A stretch of 64,000 nt of DNA, taken from Caulobacter vibrioides. GTDB taxonomy: Bacteria > Pseudomonadota > Alphaproteobacteria > Caulobacterales > Caulobacteraceae. Location: NCBI RefSeq assembly GCF_002858865.1, contig NZ_PJRR01000007.1, positions 1 to 64,000 on the forward strand, written 5' to 3'. Position 1 is the first letter of the stretch, and each line of letters opens with the position of its first letter. The notes beneath the pieces were generated by a model. It was not told the DNA's origin and ran no database searches. It saw nothing but the letters and a program-made list of their open reading frames with translations. A program made the translations under genes and the position numbers. Below, piece by piece: positions 9,498-18,564 of this stretch.

Positions 9498-10637
9498 ATG
9501 GATTTCGCGCTGAACGAAGATCAAGTCGCAATCCAGGACGCCGCCCGCGCTTTCGCCGAAGGACAGCTTGCCCCGCATTCGGCCGACTGGGACGAAAACA
9601 AGCACTTCCCGGTCGACGTGCTGCGCCAGGCGGCCGAGCTGGGCTTCGCCGGCATCTATGTGAACGAAGATGTTGGCGGCTCGGGCCTGTCACGGCTCGA
9701 CGCCTCGATCATTTTCGAGGCGCTCAGCTATGGCGATGTGCCGGTCGCCGCGTATCTCACCATCCACAACATGGCGTCGTGGATGATTGACCGCTTCGGC
9801 TCGGACGATCTGCGCCAGCGCTACCTGCCGCGCCTGACGACCATGGAGCTGATCGCCAGCTACTGCCTGACCGAACCGGGCTCGGGTTCGGACGCGGCCA
9901 ATATGCGCACAACCGCTAAGCTTGACGGCGACCACTATGTCCTCAACGGCGGCAAGGCTTTCATTTCGGGCGGTGGTGTCTCTGACATCTATGTCGTCAT
10001 GGCGCGTACGGGCGGCGAGGGGGCCAAGGGCGTCTCGGCCTTCGTGGTCGAGAAGGGCATGGAGGGGCTGAGCTTCGGCGCCAATGAGCGGAAGATGGGC
10101 TGGAACGCCCAGCCGACCGCTCAGGTCAATTTCGACAACTGCCGCGTGCCGGTCGCCAACCGCATCGGGCAGGAAGGCGAAGGCTTCCGCTTCGCCATGA
10201 TGGGTCTGGATGGCGGTCGCCTGAACATCGCCTCGTGCTCGCTGGGCGGGGCCCAGTTCGCGCTCGACACCGCCAAGGCGTATCTGGAGACCCGCAACCA
10301 GTTCGGCCGCCCGCTGAAGGACTTCCAGGCGCTGCAGTTCAAGCTGGCCGACATGGCCACCGAGCTAGAGGCCGCCCGGCTGATGGTGCGTCGCGCCGCC
10401 CACGCGCTGGACAGCAAGCACCCTGAAGCGACCAAGCTGTGCGCCATGGCCAAGCGCTTCGCCACCGACGCGGGCTTCCAGGTCGCCAATGACGCCTTGC
10501 AGCTGCATGGCGGCTACGGCTACCTCCAGGATTATCCGCTGGAGCGCCTCGTCCGCGACCTGCGGGTGCATCAGATCCTGGAAGGGACCAACGAGATCAT
10601 GCGCGTCATCATCGCCCGCGAGATGTTCCGCCAATGA
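9498..10637 (+). CDS. Acyl-CoA dehydrogenase, probable isobutyryl-CoA dehydrogenase
   Basis: Encodes 379 residues of the acyl-CoA dehydrogenase family: N-terminal helical domain ([20 protein letters not shown]), the FAD/substrate signature [21 protein letters not shown] near residue 125, and the C-terminal [16 protein letters not shown] containing the catalytic glutamate. I chose ATG 9498 over GTG 9492 because GGGAGGA at 9484-9490 is spaced correctly for it. Genes downstream encode 3-hydroxyisobutyryl-CoA hydrolase and 3-hydroxyisobutyrate dehydrogenase, so the likely job is oxidation of isobutyryl-CoA to methacrylyl-CoA in valine breakdown. Substrate assignment rests on context. Confidence 0.88.
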   Translation: MDFALNEDQVAIQDAARAFAEGQLAPHSADWDENKHFPVDVLRQAAELGFAGIYVNEDVGGSGLSRLDASIIFEALSYGDVPVAAYLTIHNMASWMIDRFGSDDLRQRYLPRLTTMELIASYCLTEPGSGSDAANMRTTAKLDGDHYVLNGGKAFISGGGVSDIYVVMARTGGEGAKGVSAFVVEKGMEGLSFGANERKMGWNAQPTAQVNFDNCRVPVANRIGQEGEGFRFAMMGLDGGRLNIASCSLGGAQFALDTAKAYLETRNQFGRPLKDFQALQFKLADMATELEAARLMVRRAAHALDSKHPEATKLCAMAKRFATDAGFQVANDALQLHGGYGYLQDYPLERLVRDLRVHQILEGTNEIMRVIIAREMFRQ

Positions 10638-10644
10638 GCGTCGG

Positions 10645-11250
10645 ATGATCTATCTCTGTCGTCACGGCCAGACCTTCCACAATCGCGAGGGGCGACTGCA
10701 GGGACGGACGGAGTCCGATCTGACGCCGCTGGGCCTGATGCAGGCCCAGGCCATGGGTCAGTTGCTGCGTGACCTCGTGCGACGCGAACCGCCGGCGCCC
10801 TGGCGACTGGTCGCCAGCCCGCTGCGCCGGGCGCGTCACACTGCCGAGGCGATCGGCGAGCATCTGGGACTAGCCGTCGATTTCGACGAGCGTCTTGTCG
10901 AGATCGATGTTGGGGAATGGTCCGGGCGCCTGCGCGAAGAGGTGCATGGCGAGAATCCTCACCTTGTCGGCGACGACGCCTGGGGCTTCCAGGCGCCGGG
11001 TGGCGAGACCTATGAGGCCATGATGGTCCGGTTGACATCCTGGCTGAGTGAGCAGGCCACAGAACCCGAGCGCCGCCTGATCGTCGTCAGCCATGGCGTG
11101 GCCGGCCGACTGCTGCGCGGCGCCTATGCCGGGCTGGCGCGGGAAGAGACGCTGCGGCTCGACATTCCCCAGGACGCGGTTTTCCGTCTCGCGAAGGGTC
11201 AGATCGACCGTTTCGACTGCGAGCCCATCGACGAACTCGCCGAGGACTAA
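10645..11250 (+). CDS. Histidine phosphatase family protein (phosphoglycerate mutase-like)
   Basis: Encodes 201 residues with the RHG signature at the start (IYLCRHGQTFHNREGRLQG) and the second catalytic His in VVSHGVAGRLLRG near residue 150. The family forms a phospho-histidine intermediate and dephosphorylates sugars, phosphoglycerate or other small molecules. It sits 7 bases after the acyl-CoA dehydrogenase and 4 bases before the hydrolase gene, so it is surely co-transcribed with valine catabolic genes, although no phosphatase step is known in that route. The specific substrate is unknown. Confidence 0.85.
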   Translation: MIYLCRHGQTFHNREGRLQGRTESDLTPLGLMQAQAMGQLLRDLVRREPPAPWRLVASPLRRARHTAEAIGEHLGLAVDFDERLVEIDVGEWSGRLREEVHGENPHLVGDDAWGFQAPGGETYEAMMVRLTSWLSEQATEPERRLIVVSHGVAGRLLRGAYAGLAREETLRLDIPQDAVFRLAKGQIDRFDCEPIDELAED

Positions 11251-11254
11251 AGTG

Positions 11255-12307
11255 ATGACCGAAGACCCCGAAGTCCTGATCCGCGTCGAGAAAAACGTCG
11301 GCCGCATTACGCTCAATCGGCCAAAGGCGCTGCACGCCCTGACGCTTGGCATGTGCGAGACCATGATCGGCGCGCTGCTGGACTGGCAGGACGATCCCGA
11401 AATCTACATGGTCCTGATCGACCATACGGGCGAGCGCGGCTTCTGCGCCGGCGGCGACATCCGCATGCTGGCCGACAGCGGCGCCAAGGACGGCGTTGAG
11501 GCGCGCCGGTTCTTCCACACCGAGTACCAGCTGAACCACCTGCTGTTCACCTACGAGACCCCGGTCGTCGCGGTGATGGACGGGATCGTGATGGGCGGTG
11601 GTGTCGGGATCTCGATGCCGGCCCACATCCGGATCGCCACCGAGCGCACCACCTTCGCCATGCCGGAGACGGGCATCGGCCTGTTCCCGGACGTCGGGGG
11701 GGGCTGGTACCTGCCGCGGTTGCCCGGGAAGGCGGGGCTGTGGCTGGCCCTGACCGGTGCGCGGATCAAGGGCGCGGACTGCATGCGCCTGGGCATCGCC
11801 ACCCACTTCGTCGAGTTCGGCGCGGTGGAGGGCCTGAAGAAGGCGATCATCGCTGATCCGCGCCGCATCGAGGAGACGCTGCGCAAGTACCGCGCCGACG
11901 CCGGAAAGGCCTCGCTCCTGGGCTTCGAACAGGATCTGAACCGGTTGTTCGTCGGCGAAAGCGTCGAGGAGATCTTCGAGTTCCTGACCCTCGACTCCAG
12001 CGACTGGGGCAAGGCGCAGCTGGAGGTCCTGAAGACCAAGTCGCCCCAGACCCTCAAGGTGGCGTTCGAGCAGTTGAAACGCGGTGCGGCGATGGAGGAC
12101 TTCGCCGACAACATGGCCATGGAGTACCGGATCGGCTCGCGCGTGGTGATGAAGCATGACTTCATCGAGGGCGTGCGGGCCGTGATCGTCGACAAGGACA
12201 ACGCTCCACGCTGGTCGCCGGCGCGGGTCGAGGATGTCACGGACGCCGCACTGGCCGAGATTTTTGCACCTCTTCCGCCGGGCGAAGAGTGGACACCGCT
12301 GACGTAG
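11255..12307 (+). CDS. 3-hydroxyisobutyryl-CoA hydrolase (enoyl-CoA hydratase/isomerase family)
   Basis: Encodes 350 residues. Crotonase-fold motifs are clear: ITLNRPKALHALTLGM, the oxyanion-hole segment GFCAGGDIRML, and MDGIVMGGGVGIS. The stretch METGIGLFPDVGGGWYLPRL and the longer C-terminal part (about 350 rather than 260 residues) are diagnostic of 3-hydroxyisobutyryl-CoA hydrolases, which release free 3-hydroxyisobutyrate in valine degradation. ATG 11255 is preferred; an in-frame GTG sits one codon upstream (11252). Close spacing to the upstream genes indicates one operon. The product is the substrate of the dehydrogenase encoded at 13235. Confidence 0.9.
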   Translation: MTEDPEVLIRVEKNVGRITLNRPKALHALTLGMCETMIGALLDWQDDPEIYMVLIDHTGERGFCAGGDIRMLADSGAKDGVEARRFFHTEYQLNHLLFTYETPVVAVMDGIVMGGGVGISMPAHIRIATERTTFAMPETGIGLFPDVGGGWYLPRLPGKAGLWLALTGARIKGADCMRLGIATHFVEFGAVEGLKKAIIADPRRIEETLRKYRADAGKASLLGFEQDLNRLFVGESVEEIFEFLTLDSSDWGKAQLEVLKTKSPQTLKVAFEQLKRGAAMEDFADNMAMEYRIGSRVVMKHDFIEGVRAVIVDKDNAPRWSPARVEDVTDAALAEIFAPLPPGEEWTPLT

Positions 12308-12365
12308 CGGACGTCGTGCGCTAACGTGCCCGGAAACAAGAACACGTCGGTTCGGAAGGATTGCC

Positions 12366-13163
12366 ATGCGTAAGCCGCTGCTAAGTCTCGTCGCTGTACT
12401 GGGTTTGGCGGCCTGCGCCAGCCAGCCGATGATGGGACCTCCGCCTCCGCCGCCGTCGGGGCCGGTTGCGATCGCCCTGCCGGCCAATATCGCGGCCGCG
12501 CTCAGCGATCCGTCGCGTCCCGCCGCCGACATGATCCGCGACAAGGATCGTCACCCCGGGGAGGTGCTGGCCTTCGCGGGCGTCAAGAGCGGCGCCAAGG
12601 TCGCCGACCTGATCCCGGGCGGTGGTTACTTCACGCGGATCTTCTCGAAGGCTGTCGGGCCCAAGGGCAAGGTCTACGCCTATGTGCCCGATGAACTGAC
12701 CAAGCTCGCCAAGCGCGAGCCTGCGGTGAACGCGATCGCGCGCGATCCGGTCTATTCGAACGTGCAGGTCATCCTGAACACGCTTCCCAACTTTGGTGCG
12801 CCGGAGAAGCTGGACCTCGTGTTTACGGCCCAGAACTACCACGACATGCACAACAAGTTCATGGGCCCGGCCAACCTTGGCGTGGTGAACCGTCAGGTGT
12901 TCCGGGCGCTCAAGCCCGGCGGCGTCTATCTGGTGCTCGACCATGTCGCCGACGCGGGTTCGGGCCTGCGGGACACCGAGACGCTTCACCGGATCGACCC
13001 TGCGGTGGTCAAGGCTGAGGTGATGGCGGCGGGTTTCGTCTTCGAGGGCGAGACGCGGGTGCTGCGCAATCCCGCCGATCCGCGCGCCGCCAACGTCTAT
13101 GACGCCGGCATTCGCGGAAAGACCGACCAGTTCGTCTACAAGTTCCGCAAGCCGGCGCGCTAA
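12366..13163 (+). CDS. Predicted methyltransferase with lipoprotein signal (COG4798-like)
   Basis: Encodes 265 residues. The N-terminus is a lipoprotein signal with lipobox LAAC (Cys18), followed by a Pro-rich linker. The mature part looks like a class I SAM-methyltransferase fold: AKVADLIPGGGYFTRIFSKAVG (motif I), DLVFTAQNYHDMHNK, and FRALKPGGVYLVLDHV. It matches the 'predicted methyltransferase' family known as COG4798. An SAM-dependent enzyme outside the cytoplasm would lack cofactor, so it may have another role or may not be a methyltransferase. It is followed by a terminator-like hairpin, so it may end the valine operon. Confidence 0.78.
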   Translation: MRKPLLSLVAVLGLAACASQPMMGPPPPPPSGPVAIALPANIAAALSDPSRPAADMIRDKDRHPGEVLAFAGVKSGAKVADLIPGGGYFTRIFSKAVGPKGKVYAYVPDELTKLAKREPAVNAIARDPVYSNVQVILNTLPNFGAPEKLDLVFTAQNYHDMHNKFMGPANLGVVNRQVFRALKPGGVYLVLDHVADAGSGLRDTETLHRIDPAVVKAEVMAAGFVFEGETRVLRNPADPRAANVYDAGIRGKTDQFVYKFRKPAR

Positions 13164-13191
13164 GAAAGCTGATTAAAATCAACGATAAGAG

Positions 13192-13219
13192 CCGCGCCCA
13201 TGAGGCGCGGTTCGCTTTT
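13192..13219 (+). terminator. Rho-independent terminator-like hairpin
   Basis: CCGCGCC-CATGA-GGCGCGG stem-loop followed by TTCGCTTTT. It lies 28 bases after the methyltransferase-like gene and 15 bases before the 3-hydroxyisobutyrate dehydrogenase start, so it may separate the two units. Confidence 0.55.
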
Positions 13220-13234
13220 GCAGGGAGTTCTTCG

Positions 13235-14131
13235 ATGACGCGTATCGCCTTTATCGGCCTTGGCAACATGGGCGGCGGCATGGCCGCCAATCAGGCGAAG
13301 GCCCAGCATCAGGTCCGCGCCTTCGACCTTTCAGCTGCCGCAGTGGAGCGTGCTGTCGCAGCAGGTTGTCTGGCGGCCGCCTCGGTCGCTGAAGCCGTCG
13401 CCGAAGCCGAGATCGTCATCACCATGCTGCCGGCAGGGCCGCATGTGCGCGCGGTCTACGCCGAGCAGATCCTCCCGAATGCGCCCAAATCCGCGCTGTT
13501 GATCGATTGTTCGACCATCGACGTGGACAGCGCCCGCGTCGTGGCCCGGCAGGCCGCAGAGGCCGGCTTCCGGTTCGCCGACGCGCCGGTGTCCGGCGGG
13601 ATCATGGCTGCAGAGGCGGGAACCCTGGCCTTCATGGTCGGCTGCGAGGCGAGCGACTTTGCCACCGTGGAGGCCGCCTTGGCGCCGATGTCGCGCGTGA
13701 CCATCCACGCCGGCGACCATGGGGCGGGGCAGGCGGCCAAGATCTGCAACAACATGCTGCTGGGCGTCTCGATGCTGGGGACCTGCGAGGCCTTCGCCCT
13801 GGCCGAGAAGCTGGGCCTGGCGGCCGACCGCTTCTTCGAGATCGCCAGCAAGTCTTCGGGCCAGTGCTGGTCGATCACCTCGTACTGCCCGGTGCCGGGC
13901 GTGGGGCCGCAGACGCCCGCAGATCGCGGCTACGAGGGCGGCTTCGCCTCGGCGATGATGCTGAAGGACCTGAAGCTGGCTCAGGAAGCCGCCGCCAAGG
14001 CCGGCGCCTCGACGCCGATGGGGGCGCAGGCCGAGGCGCTCTACGCGCTGTTCGACGCCAACGGCTTTGGCGGCAAGGACTTCTCGGCCGTCATCGAGTT
14101 ACTGCGCGGAAGGGTGGCCGATCTGCATTGA
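13235..14131 (+). CDS. mmsB: 3-hydroxyisobutyrate dehydrogenase
   Basis: Encodes 298 residues of the beta-hydroxyacid dehydrogenase family. The NAD-binding motif IGLGNMGGGMAANQAK is at the N-terminus, the substrate signature FADAPVSGGIMAAEAGTLAFM near residue 115, and the catalytic Lys is in GAGQAAKICNNMLLG near residue 170. It oxidises 3-hydroxyisobutyrate to methylmalonate semialdehyde with NAD, following the hydrolase encoded at 11255. AGGGAG precedes the ATG at a good distance. No methylmalonate-semialdehyde dehydrogenase is in the window. Confidence 0.93.
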   Translation: MTRIAFIGLGNMGGGMAANQAKAQHQVRAFDLSAAAVERAVAAGCLAAASVAEAVAEAEIVITMLPAGPHVRAVYAEQILPNAPKSALLIDCSTIDVDSARVVARQAAEAGFRFADAPVSGGIMAAEAGTLAFMVGCEASDFATVEAALAPMSRVTIHAGDHGAGQAAKICNNMLLGVSMLGTCEAFALAEKLGLAADRFFEIASKSSGQCWSITSYCPVPGVGPQTPADRGYEGGFASAMMLKDLKLAQEAAAKAGASTPMGAQAEALYALFDANGFGGKDFSAVIELLRGRVADLH

Positions 14132-14162
14132 ATCGGCCAAGAGATGATGGTTCAGGGCGTGT

Positions 14163-14194
14163 ATCGAGAAACTCGATCAAGGCCATCAGGCCTT
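14163..14194 (+). terminator. Tandem small hairpins after mmsB
   Basis: Two perfect inverted repeats in a row: ATCGAG-AAA-CTCGAT (14163-14177) and AAGGCC-ATCA-GGCCTT (14179-14194), the latter followed by TCGATTT. Position 30-60 bases after mmsB suits a weak terminator or mRNA end-protector. It lies about 110 bases before hemA. Confidence 0.4.
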
Positions 14195-14306
14195 TCGATT
14201 TGCTAGGTAAACGCCCTTAGATGGACACTGCGGGCCACAGGTGCGAAAAGCCGGGCCTGGACTTAGGGGATCGTCGACCCGATGGGGCGGCGGTTTAGAG
14301 ATCGAA

Positions 14307-15533
14307 ATGGACTACAAAGCCGCGTTCCGCAGCGCCGTTGAGCAGATCCGCGAAGAGGGTCGCTACCGGGTGTTCGCCGACCTGAAGCGTCAGCGCGGCC
14401 AGTTTCCGCGCGCGACCTGGACGCGCCAGGACGGTTCGGAACACGAAGTCGTTGTCTGGTGCAGCAACGACTATCTCGGACAAGGTCAGAATCCTGTGGT
14501 TCTGGAGGCCATGAAGGCCGCCGTTGACGAGCATGGTTCGGGCTCCGGCGGTACGCGCAACATTTCGGGCACCAACCATGACCACGTCCTGCTGGAGCAG
14601 GAACTGGCGGATCTGCACGGCAAGGAAGCCGGCCTGCTGTTCACCTCGGGCTATGTCTCGAACGAGGCGACGCTCTCGGTGGTCCAGAAGATTCTGCCTG
14701 GCCTGATCATCTTCTCGGACGAACTGAACCACGCCTCGATGATCGCCGGCATCCGCAACGGCGGTGGTCCGCGCAAGATCTTCAAGCACAACGACCTGGC
14801 GCATCTCGAGCAACTGCTGGCCGAAGCGCCGGCTGACGCGCCCAAGCTGATCGCCTTCGAAAGCGTCTATTCGATGGACGGCGACATCGCCGACCTCGCC
14901 GGCACCGTGGCCCTGGCCAAGAAGTACGGCGCGATGACCTATCTCGACGAGGTTCACGCGGTCGGCATGTATGGCCCGCGCGGCGGCGGCGTCGCCGAGC
15001 GCGATGGCCTGATGGGCGAGATCGACATCATCGAAGGCACGTTGGGCAAGGCGTTCGGCGTGATGGGCGGCTACATCACCGGCGACGCCGAGGTGATCGA
15101 CGCCATTCGCCTGATGGCTTCGGGCTTCATTTTCACGACGTCTCTGCCGCCGGCCCTGACGGCCGGTGCGCTGGCCAGCGTCCGCTGGCTCAAGCAGCAC
15201 CCCGAGGTTCGCGAGATCCACCAGGAGCGCGCGGCGACCCTGAAGGCCATGTTCAAGGCGGCGGGCCTGCCGGTTATGGACAGCGTCAGCCACATCGTTC
15301 CGGTGCTGGTCGGCGATCCCGTCCACTGCAAGATGATCAGCGACATGCTGCTGGCCGATTTCGGCGTCTATGTGCAGCCGATCAACTATCCGACCGTGCC
15401 GCGTGGCACCGAGCGCCTGCGCTTCACCCCGACGCCGTTCCATACCGACGACATGATGCGCAAGCTGGTCGCGGCGATGGAGAAGCTTTGGGCCCACTGC
15501 AACGTCGCCCGGATGGGCGGCTACGCGGCCTAG
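14307..15533 (+). CDS. hemA: 5-aminolevulinate synthase
   Basis: Encodes 408 residues, the usual size for the alphaproteobacterial C4-pathway enzyme, which condenses glycine and succinyl-CoA to 5-aminolevulinate, the first haem precursor. Motifs: [19 protein letters not shown], the Gly-rich [36 protein letters not shown] with the PLP-contacting Asp, and [13 protein letters not shown] containing the PLP lysine. ATG 14307 gives the typical start [21 protein letters not shown]; upstream in-frame codons give an unrelated extension. HemB, the next step, is encoded at 6073. A strong bidirectional hairpin follows. Confidence 0.96.
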   Translation: MDYKAAFRSAVEQIREEGRYRVFADLKRQRGQFPRATWTRQDGSEHEVVVWCSNDYLGQGQNPVVLEAMKAAVDEHGSGSGGTRNISGTNHDHVLLEQELADLHGKEAGLLFTSGYVSNEATLSVVQKILPGLIIFSDELNHASMIAGIRNGGGPRKIFKHNDLAHLEQLLAEAPADAPKLIAFESVYSMDGDIADLAGTVALAKKYGAMTYLDEVHAVGMYGPRGGGVAERDGLMGEIDIIEGTLGKAFGVMGGYITGDAEVIDAIRLMASGFIFTTSLPPALTAGALASVRWLKQHPEVREIHQERAATLKAMFKAAGLPVMDSVSHIVPVLVGDPVHCKMISDMLLADFGVYVQPINYPTVPRGTERLRFTPTPFHTDDMMRKLVAAMEKLWAHCNVARMGGYAA

Positions 15534-15585
15534 AAGGAAGACGCGCACCTTCAGCTTCGGACGCCCGCAAAGCTCTGGAAACGAA

Positions 15586-15612
15586 AAACGCCGCCGGAAA
15601 CCGGCGGCGTTT
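15586..15612. terminator. Bidirectional terminator between hemA and the mucR-like gene
   Basis: Perfect 12-base arms AAACGCCGCCGG / CCGGCGGCGTTT around a 3-base AAA loop. A-rich on the left and T-rich on the right, so it can end both the rightward hemA and the leftward mucR-like transcript. Confidence 0.85.
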
Positions 15613-15630
15613 GTGCGCCTGGATGATGGC

Positions 15631-16077
15631 TCAGCTGCCTCGTCGCACGCCCTTGCCCAGGCCGATCTGCTTGGCGAAATCCGAACGTCTGGCCGCATAG
15701 GCCGGCGCCACCATGGGGTACTCCGGCGGCAGGCCCCATTTGCGACGATAGTCTTCGGGGCTCATGTCATAGTGCGAGCGCAGATAGCGCTTCAGCATCT
15801 TCAGCCTTTTGCCGTCTTCGAGGCAGACAATGTAGTCGTGCTGCACCGAACGGCTTACGGGAACGGCGGGCTTGGCCTTTTCTGCGGGCCTGGGCGCCTC
15901 GACGCCGTCGTTGAGCGTGGCCAGCGCCCCGTGGACGGTCCGGATCAGGTCTGGGATGGCCGCTTGAGCGACCGTATTTTGACCGACATAGGCCGCTACG
16001 ATCTCGGCGCTGAGTCCCAGGATGTCGACGTCATTCTCGATCGTCGTGTCCGTGTTTACGCCGCCCTGAGACGCCAT
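15631..16077 (-). CDS. Ros/MucR family transcriptional regulator
   Basis: Encodes 148 residues. The C-terminal half matches Ros/MucR DNA-binding domains: DYIVCLEDGKRLKMLKRYL, then SHYDMSPEDYRRKWGLP. In classical Ros the finger is CX2CX9HX3H. Here the first Cys is kept, the second is Asp, and the first His appears as Tyr (KRYL), so the zinc site is depleted. Zinc-free Ros homologues are known. MucR proteins control cell envelope, motility and cell-cycle genes in alphaproteobacteria. Start ATG 16077 (MASQGGVNTD) gives the usual acidic N-terminal region. It is divergent from glyA. Confidence 0.9.
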   Translation of the reverse strand: MASQGGVNTDTTIENDVDILGLSAEIVAAYVGQNTVAQAAIPDLIRTVHGALATLNDGVEAPRPAEKAKPAVPVSRSVQHDYIVCLEDGKRLKMLKRYLRSHYDMSPEDYRRKWGLPPEYPMVAPAYAARRSDFAKQIGLGKGVRRGS

Positions 16078-16241
16078 GAGATACCCCACTCCTGTTATTA
16101 TCGTCATCGTTCGCGCAGGGGCCAGATGCGCCCTGCCGGTCGACAACGCGCAACATCTCGAGTGGTTCCGAGATTGATCGCCGCGCCTATCCCGTTAAAG
16201 AGGGCGCCTCTGCCGACTCCCCGCAACGCCAGGAGAGCGTG

Positions 16242-17528
16242 ATGACCCAAACCGACCTCAGCGCCTTTTTCGGCGCGGACCTCGCCACCGCGGACCGCGA
16301 CATCTTCGATCGCATCGGTCGCGAGCTGGGTCGCCAGCAGAACCAGATCGAGCTGATCGCCTCGGAGAACATCGTCTCCAAGGCCGTGCTTGAGGCCCAG
16401 GGCTCGATCCTGACCAACAAGTACGCCGAAGGCTATCCGGGCAAGCGCTACTATGGCGGCTGCGAATATGTCGACGAGATCGAGACGATCGCGATCGAGC
16501 GCGCCAAGGCGCTGTTCGGCGCGGGCTTCGCCAATGTTCAGCCGCACTCGGGCTCGCAGGCCAACCAAGCGGTGTTCATGGCGCTGCTGCAGCCGGGCGA
16601 CACCTTCCTGGGCATGGACCTCGCGGCCGGCGGCCATTTGACGCACGGCAGCCCCGCCAACCAGTCGGGCAAGTGGTTCAAGCCGATTTCCTACTCGGTC
16701 CGCCAGCAGGACCAGCTGATCGACTATGACGGCGTCGCCGAGGTCGCCCAACGCGAGAAGCCCAAGCTGATCATCGCCGGCGGCAGCGCCTACAGCCGCG
16801 AGATCGACTTCGCCAAGTTCCGCGAGATCGCCGACTCGATCGGCGCCTATCTGATGGTGGACATGGCGCACTACGCCGGCCTGATCGCCGGCGGCGCCTA
16901 TGCCAACCCGATCCCGCACGCCCACATCGTCACCACGACCACGCACAAGACGCTGCGCGGCCCGCGCGGCGGCTTGGTGCTGACCAACGACGAAGCGATC
17001 ATCAAGAAGGTCAATTCGGCGGTGTTCCCCGGCCTGCAGGGCGGCCCGCTGGAGCACGTCATCGCGGCCAAGGCCGTCGCTTTCGGTGAAGCGCTGCAGC
17101 CTTCGTTCAAGGACTATGCGCGACAAGTTGTCGCGAACGCGCGGGCCCTGGCCGAGGCGCTGCTGAAGTCGGGCGTGAATATCGTCTCGGGCGGCACCGA
17201 CAGCCACCTGATGCTGGTCGACCTGCGCCCGAAGGGCGTGACCGGCCGCGACGCCGAGCACAGCCTCGAGCGCGCCTACATGACCTGCAACAAGAACGGC
17301 GTGCCGTTCGACACTGCGCCGTTCACGATCACTTCGGGCATTCGCCTGGGCACGCCGGCTGGTACGACGCGCGGCTTCAAGGAAGCCGAGTTCACGCGCG
17401 TTGGCGAGCTGATCGGCGAGGTCGTCAACGGCCTGGCGGTCAATGGTCCGGAAGGCAACGCCGCCGTCGAGGCCAAGGTTCGCGAAGAAGTGCTGGCCTT
17501 GACGGGTCGCTTCCCGATCTACAACTAA
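16242..17528 (+). CDS. glyA: Serine hydroxymethyltransferase
   Basis: Encodes 428 residues. Interconverts serine and glycine with tetrahydrofolate, the main source of one-carbon units. Clear motifs: [56 protein letters not shown], and the PLP lysine in [18 protein letters not shown] 16242 has AGGAGA five bases upstream; a GTG immediately before it is in frame but poorly spaced. It begins the run glyA-nrdR-ribH-nusB-thiL and supplies glycine that also feeds the nearby haem pathway and glycyl-tRNA. Confidence 0.97.
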   Translation: MTQTDLSAFFGADLATADRDIFDRIGRELGRQQNQIELIASENIVSKAVLEAQGSILTNKYAEGYPGKRYYGGCEYVDEIETIAIERAKALFGAGFANVQPHSGSQANQAVFMALLQPGDTFLGMDLAAGGHLTHGSPANQSGKWFKPISYSVRQQDQLIDYDGVAEVAQREKPKLIIAGGSAYSREIDFAKFREIADSIGAYLMVDMAHYAGLIAGGAYANPIPHAHIVTTTTHKTLRGPRGGLVLTNDEAIIKKVNSAVFPGLQGGPLEHVIAAKAVAFGEALQPSFKDYARQVVANARALAEALLKSGVNIVSGGTDSHLMLVDLRPKGVTGRDAEHSLERAYMTCNKNGVPFDTAPFTITSGIRLGTPAGTTRGFKEAEFTRVGELIGEVVNGLAVNGPEGNAAVEAKVREEVLALTGRFPIYN

Positions 17529-17560
17529 TAGGGTGATTGCGCCGCGGAGGGGGCTAGATC

Positions 17561-18034
17561 ATGCGTTGCCCGTTCTGCGGTCATGCCGAAAGCCAGGTCA
17601 AGGATAGCCGCCCGTCGGAAGACGGCGCGGCCATCCGGCGTCGGCGGATGTGTCCTGAGTGCGGTGGACGTTTCACCACGTTCGAGCGCGTTCAGCTTCG
17701 CGAACTGATTATCGTGAAGCGCTCTGGGCGCCGTTCCCCGTTCGATCGCGACAAGCTGGTGCGTTCGGTCGGCCTCGCCACCCAGAAGCGTCCGGTCGAC
17801 CCCGAGCGCGTCGAACGGATGGTCAACGGCATCGTTCGGCAGCTGGAAAGCATGGGCGAAACCGAGCTGCCGTCGTCGACGGTGGGCGAGATGGTTATGA
17901 AGGCGTTGAAATCGCTCGATGACGTCGCCTATGTCCGATACGCGTCCGTTTACCGTGATTTCAAGGAAACCAGCGACTTCGCCAAGTTCCTGACCGAAGA
18001 GGGTCTGAGCGACGGTGGCGAAGAAGAGCTATAG
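17561..18034 (+). CDS. nrdR: Transcriptional repressor NrdR
   Basis: Encodes 157 residues. N-terminal zinc ribbon with two CXXC pairs ([17 protein letters not shown] ... [17 protein letters not shown]), then an ATP-cone domain ([20 protein letters not shown]). NrdR senses dATP/ATP and represses ribonucleotide reductase genes through NrdR boxes. glyA followed by nrdR is a conserved alphaproteobacterial order. ribD/ribE, which often come next, are absent. Confidence 0.96.
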   Translation: MRCPFCGHAESQVKDSRPSEDGAAIRRRRMCPECGGRFTTFERVQLRELIIVKRSGRRSPFDRDKLVRSVGLATQKRPVDPERVERMVNGIVRQLESMGETELPSSTVGEMVMKALKSLDDVAYVRYASVYRDFKETSDFAKFLTEEGLSDGGEEEL

Positions 18035-18099
18035 TCCGTTAATCCTGATGTGTGTTTGTAGGGGCGCGCGGCGCGCGTGCCCGTGGAGAGTTGAGCTAG

Positions 18100-18564
18100 A
18101 TGGTTGAAGACAAAATCCGCCTGCTGATCGTGGAGGGCCGAAGCCATTCGGGGATCTCCGACGAACTGCTGCGCGGAGCCACCCAAGCCATCGAGGCGCA
18201 GGGCGCCGATTACGACGTGATCACCGTGTCGAACGCGCTGCAGATTCCGACCGTGATCGCCATGGCTGAGGATGCCGGGCACCGTCCGGTCGGCGTGCGC
18301 TATGATGGCTATGTCGCCCTGGGCGTTGTGATCCGCGGCGAAACCTACCATTTCGAACTCGTCGCCAACGAGACCGCTCGTGGCTTGCAGGACCTTGGCG
18401 TGGCCAAGCGTCTGCCGATCGGATTCGGCGTACTGGCCGTTGATGAAGAGGCCCAGGCCCTGAGCCGCGCCCGGGTCAGCGAAGGTGATCGCGGCGGCGC
18501 GGCCGCTAAAGCCTGCCTGGAGACCATCGGCCTGAAGCGCCAACTGCTGGGACAGGCCCGATGA
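18100..18564 (+). CDS. ribH: 6,7-dimethyl-8-ribityllumazine synthase
   Basis: Encodes 154 residues. Makes lumazine from the pyrimidinedione and dihydroxybutanone phosphate in riboflavin synthesis. The catalytic segment [21 protein letters not shown] (with the conserved His) and the late [17 protein letters not shown] are clear. The usual PGALEIP substrate motif reads SNALQIP here (near residue 46), a noticeable change. It is close to nusB, overlapping its start by 4 bases (ATGA), as for RibH1 of other alphaproteobacteria. No other riboflavin gene is nearby, so it could be a second, specialised lumazine synthase. Confidence 0.9.

Noticed and set aside
13169-13182. CTGAT-TAAA-ATCAA, a 9-of-10 match to the FNR/FixK consensus, before the 3-hydroxyisobutyrate dehydrogenase gene.
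   Set aside because: It is followed at once by a terminator-like hairpin and the gene has no obvious link to low oxygen; a chance match is as likely.
16078-16241. Possible glycine riboswitch upstream of glyA.
   Set aside because: None of the conserved glycine aptamer core sequences or a paired aptamer layout is present.
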